From Liolophura sinensis (Eukaryota > Mollusca > Polyplacophora > Chitonida > Chitonidae): DNA of 64,000 nt. Positions within the stretch are counted from its first letter, which is position 1, and each line of letters opens with the position of its first letter. The notes beneath the pieces are model-generated. The model searched no databases. It saw only the letters and a list, made by a program, of their open reading frames with translations, and was not told the DNA's origin. Where the stretch lies: the NCBI RefSeq assembly GCF_032854445.1, contig NW_027017966.1, positions 62,001 through 126,000 of the forward strand, read 5' to 3'. The translations under genes were made by a program, and so were the position numbers. Positions 24,716-39,500 of the stretch are shown piece by piece.

Positions 24716-25352
24716 ACAAATGTCTTACTTCTAAGTCGAAGACAAACTCAATGTCTTTATCTACATGTAGAAAAACCACACCATTTGTATGTAAAAAAAA
24801 CACAAGGTACTTGACACAACCCGCTGTAAAAAGTACAATTGAACACTGACCCACATCAATAAGGTGCCAAAGGATGCGCAATTGGGCCAGGCATCTCCAG
24901 CTGTTGAAAAATTGCAAATTTCCTTGGTTTCCATGGAGTAAGAGCCGTTGCTGGGCACGTGATCTTGACATCATTGATTATTCATTTGTGGCTACAGCCA
25001 AAAGTATTGGTCGGAGAGCAACGCGGTTTGCACCATTCGATTTCTCGTCACAAAATACGTCGGATTAGCCTCTTACCAGCAGCATTGGAACAGTTTTTCC
25101 ACTTTTGGATTTTTGCCTGTTCTTTTTGCTAATTGAAATCGGCTGCATTAACTATGTACAATCGCGACTGGTCATTACTATATTCAACTTTTCATTATAA
25201 GTTATGTGCCCTTCGGTAGCCCAGACGACGTCAAATCTTTGGGCCAAGCCCATTTAACTCACCCAACAAATGTCTTACTTCTAAGTCGAAGACAAACTCA
25301 ATGTCTTTATCTACATGTAGAAAAACCACACCATTTGTATGTAAAAAAAACA
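22845..25352. repeat. 6-unit (3300-bp period) block, copy 1
   Basis: This stretch matches 26145-28652 at a shift of 3300 bp. It shares GAACTCGG, CAGAGGACG, GATGTGCAA, a TTTTTCGTC change and the TTGACACAAC unit. It overlaps the right half of the second 11-unit block, so the 3300-bp duplication probably came after or reused that block. The limits are set by the first differences: T22844 against C26144 on the left and C25353 against A28653 on the right. Confidence 0.88.
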
Positions 25353-26144
25353 CAAGGTACTTGATACAATCCGCTGTAAAAAGTACAATTGAACACTGAC
25401 CCACATCAATAAGGTGCCAAAGGATGCGCAATTGGGCCAGGCATCTCCAGCTGTTGAAAAATTGCAAATTTCCTTGGTTTCCATGGAGTAAGAGCCGTTG
25501 CTGGGCACGTGATCTTGACATCATTGATTATTCATTTGTGGCTACAGCCAAAAGTATTGGTCGGAGAGCAACGCGGTTTGCACCATTCGATTTCTCGTCA
25601 CAAAATACGTCGGATTAGCCTCTTACCAGCAGCATTGGAACAGTTTTTCTACTTTTGGATTTTTGCCTTGTCTTTTTGCTAATTGAAATCGGCTACATTA
25701 ACTATGTACAATCGCGACTGGTCATTACTATATTCAACTTTTCATTATAAGTTATGTGCCCTTCGGTAGCCCAGACGACGTCAAATCTTTGGGCCAAGCC
25801 CATTTAACTCACCCAGCAAATGTCTTACTTCTAAGTCGAAGACAATCTCAATGTCTTTATCTACATGTAGAAAAACCACACCATTTGTATATAAAAAAAA
25901 CAAAAGGTACTTGATACAATCCGCTGTAAAAAGTACAATTGAACACTGACCCACATCAATAAGGTGCCAAAGGATGCGCAATTGGGCCAGGCATCTCCAG
26001 CTGTTGAAAAATTGCAAATTTCCTTGGTTTCCATGGAGTAAGAGCCGTTGCTGGGCACGTGATCTTGACATCATTGATTATTCATTTGTGGCTACAGCCA
26101 AAAGTATTGGTCGGAGAGCAACGCGGTTTGCACCATTCGATTTC

Positions 26145-28652
26145 TCGTCACAAAATACGTCGGATTAGCCTCTTACCAGCAGCATTGGAACAGTTTTTCC
26201 ACTTTTGGATTTTTGCCTGTTCTTTTTGCTAATTGAAATCGGCTGCATTAACTATGTACAATCGCGACTGGTCATTACTATATTCAACTTTTCATTATAA
26301 GTTATGTGCCCTTCGGTAGCCCAGACGACGTCAAATCTTTGGGCCAAGCCCATTTAACTCACCCAACAAATGTCTTACTTCTAAGTCGAAGACAAACTCA
26401 ATGTCTTTATCTACATGTAGAAAAACCACACCATTTGTATGTAAAAAAAACAAAAGGTACTTGATACAATCCGCTGTAAAAAGTACAATTGAACACTGAC
26501 CCACATCAATAAGGTGCCAAAGGATGCGCAATTGGGCCAGGCATCTCCAGCTGTTGAAAAATTGCAAATTTCCTTGGTTTCCATGGAGTAAGAGCCGTTG
26601 CTGGGCACGTGATCTTGACATCATTGATTATTCATTTGTGGCTACAGCCAAAAGTATTGGTCGGAGAGCAACGCGGTTTGCACCATTCGATTTCTCGTCA
26701 CAAAATACGTCGGATTAGCCTCTTACCAGCAGCATTGGAACAGTTTTTCTACTTTTGGATTTTTGCCTTGTCTTTTTGCGAATTGAACTCGGCTACATTA
26801 ACTATGTACAATCGCGACTGGTCATTACTATATTCAACATTTCATTATAAGTTCTGTGCCCTTCGGTAGCCCAGAGGACGTCAAATCTTTGGGCCAAGCC
26901 CATTTAACTCACCCAGCAAATGTCTTACTTCTAAGTCGAAGACAAACTCAATGTCTTTATCTACATGTAGAAAAACCACACCATTTGTATATAAAAAAAA
27001 CACAAGGTACTTGATACAACCCGCTGTAAAAAGTACAATTGAACACTGACCCACATCAATAAGGTGCCAAAGGATGTGCAATTGGGCCAGGCATCTCCAG
27101 CTGTTGAAAAATTGCAAATTTCCTTGGTTTCCATGGAGTAAGAGCCGTTGCTGGGCACGTGATCTTGACATCATTGATTATTCATTTGTGGCTACAGCCA
27201 AAAGTATTGGTCGGAGAGCAACGCGGTTTGCACCATTCGATTTCTCGTCACAAAATACGTCGGATTAGCCTCTTACCAGCAGCATTGGAACAGTTTTTCC
27301 ACTTTTGGATTTTTGCCTGTTCTTTTTGCTAATTGAAATCGGCTGCATTAACTATGTACAATCGCGACTGGTCATTACTATATTCAACTTTTCATTATAA
27401 GTTATGTGCCCTTCGGTAGCCCAGACGACGTCAAATCTTTGGGCCAAGCCCATTTAACTCACCCAACAAATGTCTTACTTCTAAGTCGAAGACAAACTCA
27501 ATGTCTTTATCTACATGTAGAAAAACCACACCATTTGTATATAAAAAAAACACAAGGTACTTGATACAATCCGCTGTAAAAAGTACAATTGAACACTGAC
27601 CCACATCAATAAGGTGCCAAAGGATGCGCAATTGGGCCAGGCATCTCCAGCTGTTGAAAAATTGCAAATTTCCTTGGTTTCCATGGAGTAAGAGCCGTTG
27701 CTGGGCACGTGATCTTGACATCATTGATTATTCATTTGTGGCTACAGCCAAAAGTATTGGTCGGAGAGCAACGCGGTTTGCACCATTCGATTTTTCGTCA
27801 CAAAATACGTCGGATTAGCCTCTTACCAGCAGCATTGGAACAGTTTTTCCACTTTTGGATTTTTGCCTGGTCATTTTGCTAATTGAAATCGGCTACATTA
27901 ACTATGTACAATCGCGACTGGTCATTACTATATTCAACATTTCATTATAAGTTCTGTGCCCTTCGGTAGCCCAGACGACGTCAAATCTTTGGGCCAAGCC
28001 CATTTAACTCACCCAACAAATGTCTTACTTCTAAGTCGAAGACAAACTCAATGTCTTTATCTACATGTAGAAAAACCACACCATTTGTATGTAAAAAAAA
28101 CACAAGGTACTTGACACAACCCGCTGTAAAAAGTACAATTGAACACTGACCCACATCAATAAGGTGCCAAAGGATGCGCAATTGGGCCAGGCATCTCCAG
28201 CTGTTGAAAAATTGCAAATTTCCTTGGTTTCCATGGAGTAAGAGCCGTTGCTGGGCACGTGATCTTGACATCATTGATTATTCATTTGTGGCTACAGCCA
28301 AAAGTATTGGTCGGAGAGCAACGCGGTTTGCACCATTCGATTTCTCGTCACAAAATACGTCGGATTAGCCTCTTACCAGCAGCATTGGAACAGTTTTTCC
28401 ACTTTTGGATTTTTGCCTGTTCTTTTTGCTAATTGAAATCGGCTGCATTAACTATGTACAATCGCGACTGGTCATTACTATATTCAACTTTTCATTATAA
28501 GTTATGTGCCCTTCGGTAGCCCAGACGACGTCAAATCTTTGGGCCAAGCCCATTTAACTCACCCAACAAATGTCTTACTTCTAAGTCGAAGACAAACTCA
28601 ATGTCTTTATCTACATGTAGAAAAACCACACCATTTGTATGTAAAAAAAACA
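26145..28652. repeat. 6-unit (3300-bp period) block, copy 2
   Basis: Markers of copy 1 recur here: GAACTCGG near 26785, CAGAGGACG near 26872, GATGTGCAA near 27074 and TTTTTCGTC near 27791. The variant GATGTGCAATT therefore exists at only three places in the window (17724, 23774 and 27074), all explained by the two block duplications. The unit just upstream has a private ACAATCTC near 25845. Confidence 0.88.
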
Positions 28653-31600
28653 AAAGGTACTTGATACAATCCGCTGTAAAAAGTACAATTGAACACTGAC
28701 CCACATCAATAAGGTGCCAAAGGATGCGCAATTGGGCCAGGCATCTCCAGCTGTTGAAAAATTGCAAATTTCCTTGGTTTCCATGGAGTAAGAGCCGTTG
28801 CTGGGCACGTGATCTTGACATCATTGATTATTCATTTGTGGCTACAGCCAAAAGTATTGGTCGGAGAGCAACGCGGTTTGCACCATTCGATTTCTCGTCA
28901 CAAAATACGTCGGATTAGCCTCTTACCAGCAGCATTGGAACAGTTTTTCCACTTTTGGATTTTTGCCTGTTCTTTTTGCTAATTGAAATCGGCTACATTA
29001 ACTATGTACAATCGCGACTGGTCATTACTATATTCAACTTTTCATTATAAGTTATGTGCCCTTCGGTAGCCCAGACGACGTCAAATCTTTGGGCCAAGCC
29101 CATTTAACTCACCCAACAAATGTCTTACTTCTAAGTCGAAGACAAACTCAATGTCTTTATCTACATGTAGAAAAACCACACCATTTGTATGTAAAAAAAA
29201 CACAAGGTACTTGATACAATCCGCTGTAAAAAGTACAATTGAACACTGACCCACATCAATAAGGTGCCAAAGGATGCGCAATTGGGCCAGGCATCTCCAG
29301 CTGTTGAAAAATTGCAAATTTCCTTGGTTTCCATGGAGTAAGAGCCGTTGCTGGGCACGTGATCTTGACATCATTGATTATTCATTTGTGGCTACAGCCA
29401 AAAGTATTGGTCGGAGAGCAACGCGGTTTGCACCATTCGATTTCTCGTCACAAAATACGTCGGATTAGCCTCTTACCAGCAGCATTGGAACAGTTTTTCT
29501 ACTTTTGGATTTTTGCCTTGTCTTTTTGCGAATTGAAATCGGCTACATTAACTATGTACAATCGCGACTGGTCATTACTATATTCAACTTTTCATTATAA
29601 GTTATGTGCCCTTCGGTAGCCCAGACGACGTCAAATCTTTGGGCCAAGCCCATTTAACTCACCCAGCAAATGTCTTACTTCTAAGTCGAAGACAAACTCA
29701 ATGTCTTTATCTACATGTAGAAAAACCACACCATTTGTATATAAAAAAAACAAAAGGTACTTGATACAATCCGCTGTAAAAAGTACAATTGAACACTGAC
29801 CCACATCAATAAGGTGCCAAAGGATGCGCAATTGGGCCAGGCATCTCCAGCTGTTGAAAAATTGCAAATTTCCTTGGTTTCCATGGAGTAAGAGCCGTTG
29901 CTGGGCACGTGATCTTGACATCATTGATTATTCATTTGTGGCTACAGCCAAAAGTATTGGTCGGAGAGCAACGCGGTTTGCACCATTCGATTTCTCGTCA
30001 CAAAATACGTCGGATTAGCCTCTTACCAGCAGCATTGGAACAGTTTTTCCACTTTTGGATTTTTGCCTGTTCTTTTTGCTAATTGAAATCGGCTGCATTA
30101 ACTATGTACAATCGCGACTGGTCATTACTATATTCAACTTTTCATTATAAGTTATGTGCCCTTCGGTAGCCCAGACGACGTCAAATCTTTGGGCCAAGCC
30201 CATTTAACTCACCCAACAAATGTCTTACTTCTAAGTCGAAGACAAACTCAATGTCTTTATCTACATGTAGAAAAACCACACCATTTGTATGTAAAAAAAA
30301 CACAAGGTACTTGATACAATCCGCTGTAAAAAGTACAATTGAACACTGACCCACATCAATAAGGTGCCAAAGGATGCGCAATTGGGCCAGGCATCTCCAG
30401 CTGTTGAAAAATTGCAAATTTCCTTGGTTTCCATGGAGTAAGAGCCGTTGCTGGGCACGTGATCTTGACATCATTGATTATTCATTTGTGGCTACAGCCA
30501 AAAGTATTGGTCGGAGAGCAACGCGGTTTGCACCATTCGATTTCTCGTCACAAAATACGTCGGATTAGCCTCTTACCAGCAGCATTGGAACAGTTTTTCT
30601 ACTTTTGGATTTTTGCCTTGTCTTTTTGCGAATTGAAATCGGCTACATTAACTATGTACAATCGCGACTGGTCATTACTATATTCAACTTTTTCATTATA
30701 AGTTATGTGCCCTTCGGTAGCCCAGACGACGTCAAATCTTTGGGCCAAGCCCATTTAACTCACCCAGCAAATGTCTTACTTCTAAGTCGAAGACAAACTC
30801 AATGTCTTTATCTACATGTAGAAAAACCACACCATTTGTATATAAAAAAAACAAAAGGTACTTGATACAATCCGCTGTAAAAAGTACAATTGAACACTGA
30901 CCCACATCAATAAGGTGCCAAAGGATGCGCAATTGGGCCAGGCATCTCCAGCTGTTGAAAAATTGCAAATTTCCTTGGTTTCCATGGAGTAAGAGCCGTT
31001 GCTGGGCACGTGATCTTGACATCATTGATTATTCATTTGTGGCTACAGCCAAAAGTATTGGTCGGAGAGCAACGCGGTTTGCACCATTCGATTTCTCGTC
31101 ACAAAATACGTCGGATTAGCCTCTTACCAGCAGCATTGGAACAGTTTTTCCACTTTTGGATTTTTGCCTGGTCATTTTGCTAATTGAAATCGGCTACATT
31201 AACTATGTACAATCGCGACTGGTCATTACTATATTCAACATTTCATTATAAGTTCTGTGCCCTTCGGTAGCCCAGACGACGTCAAATCTTTGGGCCAAGC
31301 CCATTTAACTCACCCAGCAAATGTCTTACTTCTAAGTCGAAGACAAACTCAATGTCTTTATCTACATGTAGAAAAACCACACCATTTGTATATAAAAAAA
31401 ACACAAGGTACTTGATACAACCCGCTGTAAAAAGTACAATTGAACACTGACCCACATCAATAAGGTGCAAAAGGATGCGCAATTGGGCCAGGCATCTCCA
31501 GCTGTTGAAAAATTGCAAATTTCCTTGGTTTCCATGGAGTAAGAGCCGTTGCTGGGCACGTGATCTTGACATCATTGATTATTCATTTGTGGCTACAGCC

Positions 31601-34600
31601 AAAAGTATTGGTCGGAGAGCAATGCGGTTTGCACCATTCGATTTCTCGTCACAAAATACGTCGGATTAGCCTCTTACCAGCAGCATTGGAACAGTTTTTC
31701 CACTTTTGGATTTTTGCCTGTTTTTTTTGCTAATTGAAATCGGCTGCATTAACTATGTACAATCGCGACTGGTCATTACTATATTCAACTTTTCATTATA
31801 AGTTATGTGCCCTTCGGTAGCCCAGACGACGTCAAATCTTTGGGCCAAGCCCATTTAACTCACCCAACAAATGTCTTACTTCTAAGTCGAAGACAAACTC
31901 AATGTCTTTATCTACATGTAGAAAAACCACACCATTTGTATATAAAAAAAACACAAGGTACTTGATACAACCCGCTGTAAAAAGTACAATTGAACACTGA
32001 CCCACATCAATAAGGTGCCAAAGGATGCGAAATTGGGCCAGGCATCTCCAGCTGTTGAAAAATTGCAAATTTCCTTGGTTTCCATGGAGTAAGAGCCGTT
32101 GCTGGGCACGTGATCTTGACATCATTGATTATTCATTTGTGGCTACAGCCAAAAGTATTGGTCGGAGAGCAACGCGGTTTGCACCATTCGATTTCTCGTC
32201 ACAAAATACGTCGGATTAGCCTCTTACCAGCAGCATTGGAACAGTTTTTCCACTTTTGGATTTTTGCCTGGTCATTTTGCTAATTGAAATCGGCTACATT
32301 AACTATGTACAATCGCGACTGGTCATTACTATATTCAACTTTTCATTATAAGTTATGTGCCCTTCGGTAGCCCAGACGACGTCAAATCTTTGGGTCAAGC
32401 CCATTTAACTCACCCAACAAATGTCTTACTTCTAAGTCGAAGACAAACTCAATGTCTTTATCTACATGTAGAAAAACCACACCATTTGTATATAAAAAAA
32501 ACACAAGGTACTTGATACAATCCGCTGTAAAAAGTACAATTGAACACTGACCCACATCAATAAGGTGCCAAAGGATGCGCAATTGGGCCAGGCATCTCCA
32601 GCTGTTGAAAAATTGCAAATTTCCTTGGTTTCCATGGAGTAAGAGCCGTTGCTGGGCACGTGATCTTGACATCATTGATTATTCATTTGTGGCTACAGCC
32701 AAAAGTATTGGTCGGAGAGCAACGCGGTTTGCACCATTCGATTTCTCGTCACAAAATACGTCGGATTAGCCTCTTACCAGCAGCATTGGAACAGTTTTTC
32801 CACTTTTGGATTTTTGCCTGGTCATTTTGCTAATTGAAATCGGCTACATTAACTATGTACAATCGCGACTGGTCATTACTATATTCAACATTTCATTATA
32901 AGTTCTGTGCCCTTCGGTAGCCCAGACGACGTCAAATCTTTGGGCCAAGCCCATTTAACTCACCCAACTAATGTCTTACTTCTAAGTCGAAGACAAACTC
33001 AATGTCTTTATCTACATGTAGAAAAACCACACCATTTGTATGTAAAAAAAACACAAGGTACTTGATACAATCCGCTGTAAAAAGTACAATTGAACACTGA
33101 CCCACATCAATAAGGTGCCAAAGGATGCGCAATTGGGCCAGGCATCTCCAGCTGTTGAAAAATTGCAAATTTCCTTGGTTTCCATGGAGTAAGAGCCGTT
33201 GCTGGGCACGTGATCTTGACATCATTGATTATTCATTTGTGGCTACAGCCAAAAGTATTGGTCGGAGAGCAACGCGGTTTGCACCATTCGATTTCTCGTC
33301 ACAAAATACGTCGGATTAGCCTCTTACCAGCAGCATTGGAACAGTTTTTCCACTTTTGGATTTTTGCCTGGTCATTTTGCTAATTGAAATCGGCTACATT
33401 AACTATGTACAATCGCGACTGGTCATTACTATATTCAACATTTCATTATAAGTTCTGTGCCCTTCGGTAGCCCAGACGACGTCAAATCTTTGGGCCAAGC
33501 CCATTTAACTCACCCAACAAATGTCTTACTTCTAAGTCGAAGACAAACTCAATGTCTTTATCTACATGTAGAAAAACCACACCATTTGTATGTAAAAAAA
33601 ACAAAAGGTACTTGATACAATCCGCTGTAAAAAGTACAATTGAACACTGACCCACATCAATAAGGTGCCAAAGGATGCGCAATTGGGCCAGGCATCTCCA
33701 GCTGTTGAAAAATTGCAAATTTCCTTGGTTTCCATGGAGTAAGAGCCGTTGCTGGGCACGTGATCTTGACATCATTGATTATTCATTTGTGGCTACAGCC
33801 AAAAGTATTGGTCGGAGAGCAACGCGGTTTGCACCATTCGATTTCTCGTCACAAAATACGTCGGATTAGCCTCTTACCAGCAGCATTGGAACAGTTTTTC
33901 CACTTTTGGATTTTTGCCTGGTCATTTTGCTAATTGAAATCGGCTACATTAACTATGTACAATCGCGACTGGTCATTACTATATTCAACTTTTCATTATA
34001 AGTTATGTGCCCTTCGGTAGCCCAGACGACGTCAAATCTTTGGGCCAAACCCATTTAACTCACCCAGCAAATGTCTTACTTCTAAGTCGAAGACAAACTC
34101 AATGTCTTTATCTACATGTAGAAAAACCACAGCATTTGTATATAAAAAAAACACAAGGTACTTGATACAACCCGCTGTAAAAAGTACAATTAAACACTGA
34201 CCCACATCAATAAGGTGCCAAAGGATGCGCAATTGGGCCAGGCATCTCCAGCTGTTGAAAAATTGCAAATTTCCTTGGTTTCCATGGAGTAAGAGCCGTT
34301 GCTGGGCACGTGATCTTGACATAATTGATTATTCATTTGTGGCTACAGCCAAAAGTATTGGTCGGAGAGCAACGCGGTTTGCACCATTCGATTTCTCGTC
34401 ACAAAATACGTCGGATTAGCCTCTTACCAGCAGCATTGGAACAGTTTTTCCACTTTTGGATTTTTGCCTGTTCTTTTTGCTAATTGAAATCGGCTGCATT
34501 AACTATGTACAATCGCGACTGGTCATTACTATATTCAACTTTTCATTATAAGTTATGTGCCCTTCGGTAGCCCAGACGACGTCAAATCTTTGGGCCAAGC

Positions 34601-37600
34601 CCATTTAACTCACCCAACAAATGTCTTACTTCTAAGTCGAAGACAAACTCAATGTCTTTATCTACATGTAGAAAAACCACACCATTTGTATGTAAAAAAA
34701 ACACAAGGTACTTGATACAATCCGCTGTAAAAAGTACAATTGAACACTGACCCACATCAATAAGGTGCCAAAGGATGCGCAATTGGGCCAGGCATCTCCA
34801 GCTGTTGAAAAATTGCAAATTTCCTTGGTTTCCATGGAGTAAGAGCCGTTGCTGGGCACGTGATCTTGACATCATTGATTATTCATTTGTGGCTACAGCC
34901 AAAAGTATTGGTCGGAGAGCAACGCGGTTTGCACCATTCGATTTCTCGTCACAAAATACGTCGGATTAGCCTCTTACCAGCAGCATTGGAACAGTTTTTC
35001 CACTTTTGGATTTTTGCCTGTTCTTTTTGCTAATTGAAATCGGCTGCATTAACTATGTACAATCGCGACTGGTCATTACTATATTCAACTTTTCATTATA
35101 AGTTATGTGCCCTTCGGTAGCCCAGACGACGTCAAATCTTTGGGCCAAGCCCATTTAACTCACCCAACAAATGTCTTACTTCTAAGTCGAAGACAAACTC
35201 AATGTCTTTATCTACATGTAGAAAAACCACACCATTTGTATGTAAAAAAAACACAAGGTACTTGATACAATCCGCTGTAAAAAGTACAATTGAACACTGA
35301 CCCACATCAATAAAGGTGCCAAAGGATGCGCAATTGGGCCAGGCATCTCCAGCTGTTGAAAAATTGCAAATTTCCTTGGTTTCCATGGAGTAAGAGCCGT
35401 TGCTGGGCACGTGATCTTGACATCATTGATTATTCATTTGTGGCTACAGCCAAAAGTATTGGTCGGAGAGCAACGCGGTTTGCACCATTCGATTTCTCGT
35501 CACAAAATACGTCGGATTAGCCTCTTACCAGCAGCATTGGAACAGTTTTTCTACTTTTGGATTTTTGCCTTGTCTTTTTGCGAATTGAAATCGGCTACAT
35601 TAACTATGTACAATCGCGACTGGTCATTACTATATTCAACTTTTCATTATAAGTTATGTGCCCTTCGGTAGCCCAGACGACGTCAAATCTTTGGGCCAAG
35701 CCCATTTAACTCACCCAGCAAATGTCTTACTTCTAAGTCGAAGACAAACTCAATGTCTTTATCTACATGTAGAAAAACCACACCATTTGTATATAAAAAA
35801 AACAAAAGGTACTTGATACAATCCGCTGTAAAAAGTACAATTGAACACTGACCCACATCAATAAGGTGCCAAAGGATGCGCAATTGGGCCAGGCATCTCC
35901 AGCTGTTGAAAAATTGCAAATTTCCTTGGTTTCCATGGAGTAAGAGCCGTTGCTGGGCACGTGATCTTGACATCATTGATTATTCATTTGTGGCTACAGC
36001 CAAAAGTATTGGTCGGAGAGCAACGCGGTTTGCACCATTCGATTTCTCGTCACAAAATACGTCGGATTAGCCTCTTACCAGCAGCATTGGAACAGTTTTT
36101 CCACTTTTGGATTTTTGCCTGTTCTTTTTGCTAATTGAAATCGGCTGCATTAACTATGTACAATCGCGACTGGTCATTACTATATTCAACTTTTCATTAT
36201 AAGTTATGTGCCCTTCGGTAGCCCAGACGACGTCAAATCTTTGGGCCAAGCCCATTTAACTCACCCAACAAATGTCTTACTTCTAAGTCGAAGACAAACT
36301 CAATGTCTTTATCTACATGTAGAAAAACCACACCATTTGTATGTAAAAAAAACAAAAGGTACTTGATACAATCCGCTGTAAAAAGTACAATTGAACACTG
36401 ACCCACATCAATAAGGTGCCAAAGGATGCGCAATTGGGCCAGGCATCTCCAGCTGTTGAAAAATTGCAAATTTCCTTGGTTTCCATGGAGTAAGAGCCGT
36501 TGCTGGGCACGTGATCTTGACATCATTGATTATTCATTTGTGGCTACAGCCAAAAGTATTGGTCGGAGAGCAACGCGGTTTGCACCATTCGATTTCTCGT
36601 CACAAAATACGTCGGATTAGCCTCTTACCAGCAGCATTGGAACAGTTTTTCTACTTTTGGATTTTTGCCTTGTCTTTTTGCGAATTGAAATCGGCTACAT
36701 TAACTATGTACAATCGCGACTGGTCATTACTATATTCAACATTTCATTATAAGTTCTGTGCCCTTCGGTAGCCCAGAGGACGTCAAATCTTTGGGCCAAG
36801 CCCATTTAACTCACCCAGCAAATGTCTTACTTCTAAGTCGAAGACAAACTCAATGTCTTTATCTACATGTAGAAAAACCACACCATTTGTATATAAAAAA
36901 AACACAAGGTACTTGATACAACCCGCTGTAAAAAGTACAATTGAACACTGACCCACATCAATAAGGTGCCAAAGGATGCGCAATTGGGCCAGGCATCTCC
37001 AGCTGTTGAAAAATTGCAAATTTCCTTGGTTTCCATGGAGTAAGAGCCGTTGCTGGGCACGTGATCTTGACATCATTGATTATTCATTTGTGGCTACAGC
37101 CAAAAGTATTGGTCGGAGAGCAACGCGGTTTGCACCATTCGATTTCTCGTCACAAAATACGTCGGATTAGCCTCTTACCAGCAGCATTGGAACAGTTTTT
37201 CCACTTTTGGATTTTTGCCTGTTCTTTTTGCTAATTGAAATCGGCTGCATTAACTATGTACAATCGCGACTGGTCATTACTATATTCAACTTTTCATTAT
37301 AAGTTATGTGCCCTTCGGTAGCCCAGACGACGTCAAATCTTTGGGCCAAGCCCATTTAACTCACCCAACAAATGTCTTACTTCTAAGTCGAAGACAAACT
37401 CAATGTCTTTATCTACATGTAGAAAAACCACACCATTTGTATGTAAAAAAAACACAAGGTACTTGATACAACCCGCTGTAAAAAGTACAATTGAACACTG
37501 ACCCACATCAATAAGGTGCCAAAGGATGCGCAATTGGGCCAGGCATCTCCAGCTGTTGAAAAATTGCAAATTTCCTTGGTTTCCATGGAGTAAGAGCCGT

Positions 37601-39500
37601 TGCTGGGCACGTGATCTTGACATCATTGATTATTCATTTGTGGCTACAGCCAAAAGTATTGGTCGGAGAGCAACGCGGTTTGCACCATTCGATTTCTCGT
37701 CACAAAATACGTCGGATTAGCCTCTTACCAGCAGCATTGGAACAGTTTTTCCACTTTTGGATTTTTGCCTGTTCTTTTTGCTAATTGAAATCGGCTACAT
37801 TAACTATGTACAATCGCGACTGGTCATTACTATATTCAACTTTTCATTATAAGTTATGTGCCCTTCGGTAGCCCAGACGACGTCAAATCTTTGGGTCAAG
37901 CCCATTTAACTCACCCAGCAAATGTCTTACTTCTAAGTCGAAGACAAACTCAATGTCTTTATCTACATGTAGAAAAACCACACCATTTGTATATAAAAAA
38001 AACACAAGGTACTTGATACAATCCGCTGTAAAAAGTACAATTGAACACTGACCCACATCAATAAGGTGCCAAAGGATGCGCAATTGGGCCAGGCATCTCC
38101 AGCTGTTGAAAAATTGCAAATTTCCTTGGTTTCCATGGAGTAAGAGCCGTTGCTGGGCACGTGATCTTGACATCATTGATTATTCATTTGTGGCTACAGC
38201 CAAAAGTATTGGTCGGAGAGCAACGCGGTTTGCACCATTCGATTTCTCGTCACAAAATACGTCGGATTAGCCTCTTACCAGCAGCATTGGAACAGTTTTT
38301 CCACTTTTGGATTTTTGCCTGGTCATTTTGCTAATTGAAATCGGCTACATTAACTATGTACAATCGCGACTGGTCATTACTATATTCAACATTTCATTAT
38401 AAGTTATGTGCCCTTCGGTAGCCCAGACGACGTCAAATCTTTGGGCCAAACCCATTTAACTCACCCAGCAAATGTCTTACTTCTAAGTCGAAGACAAACT
38501 CAATGTCTTTATCTACATGTAGAAAAACCACACCATTTGTATATAAAAAAAACACAAGGTACTTGATACAACCCGCTGTAAAAAGTACAATTAAACACTG
38601 ACCCACATCAATAAGGTGCCAAAGGATGCGCAATTGGGCCAGGCATCTCCAGCTGTTGAAAAATTGCAAATTTCCTTGGTTTCCATGGAGTAAGAGCCGT
38701 TGCTGGGCACGTGATCTTGACATCATTGATTATTCATTTGTGGCTACAGCCAAAAGTATTGGTCGGAGAGCAACGCGGTTTGCACCATTCGATTTCTCGT
38801 CACAAAATACGTCGGATTAGCCTCTTACCAGCAGCATTGGAACAGTTTTTCCACTTTTGGATTTTTGCCTGTTCTTTTTGCTAATTGAAATCGGCTGCAT
38901 TAACTATGTACAATCGCGACTGGTCATTACTATATTCAACTTTTCATTATAAGTTATGTGCCCTTCGGTAGCCCAGACGACGTCAAATCTTTGGGCCAAG
39001 CCCATTTAACTCACCCAACAAATGTCTTACTTCTAAGTCGAAGACAAACTCAATGTCTTTATCTACATGTAGAAAAACCACACCATTTGTATGTAAAAAA
39101 AACACAAGGTACTTGATACAATCCGCTGTAAAAAGTACAATTGAACACTGACCCACATCAATAAGGTGCCAAAGGATGCGCAATTGGGCCAGGCATCTCC
39201 AGCTGTTGAAAAATTGCAAATTTCCTTGGTTTCCATGGAGTAAGAGCCGTTGCTGGGCACGTGATCTTGACATCATTGATTATTCATTTGTGGCTACAGC
39301 CAAAAGTATTGGTCGGAGAGCAACGCGGTTTGCACCATTCGATTTCTCGTCACAAAATACGTCGGATTAGCCTCTTACCAGCAGCATTGGAACAGTTTTT
39401 CTACTTTTGGATTTTTGCCTTGTCTTTTTGCGAATTGAAATCGGCTACATTAACTATGTACAATCGCGACTGGTCATTACTATATTCAACTTTTCATTAT
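28653..39500. repeat. Satellite units, mixed order, with a diverged relative of the 11-unit block
   Basis: Unit order by code from about 28.6 kb is GAT, GCT, AAT, GCT, AAT, ACC, ACC, ACT, GCT, GAT, ACC, GCT, GCT, AAT, GAT, ACC, GCC, ACT, ACC, GCT. Between 31.3 and 34.9 kb several markers of the 11-unit block recur at +12651 bp from copy 2: a T8 run near 31721, GATGCGAAATT near 32025, GGGTCAAG near 32393 and CATAATTG near 34320. The units between them differ and an extra unit is present near 35.2 kb. The first single-base length changes appear here: an extra T at 30689-30693 and an extra A at 35312-35314. Private changes include GTGCAAAAGG near 31467, AGCAATGCGG near 31618, CCAACTAATG near 32965 and ACAGCATTT near 34129. 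Confidence 0.85.

Noticed and set aside
12616-24790. Assembly artefact as the default explanation of the 6050-bp duplication
   Set aside because: It cannot be excluded from sequence alone, but overlapping duplications of other sizes and slightly diverged relatives elsewhere in the window fit ordinary satellite turnover better.
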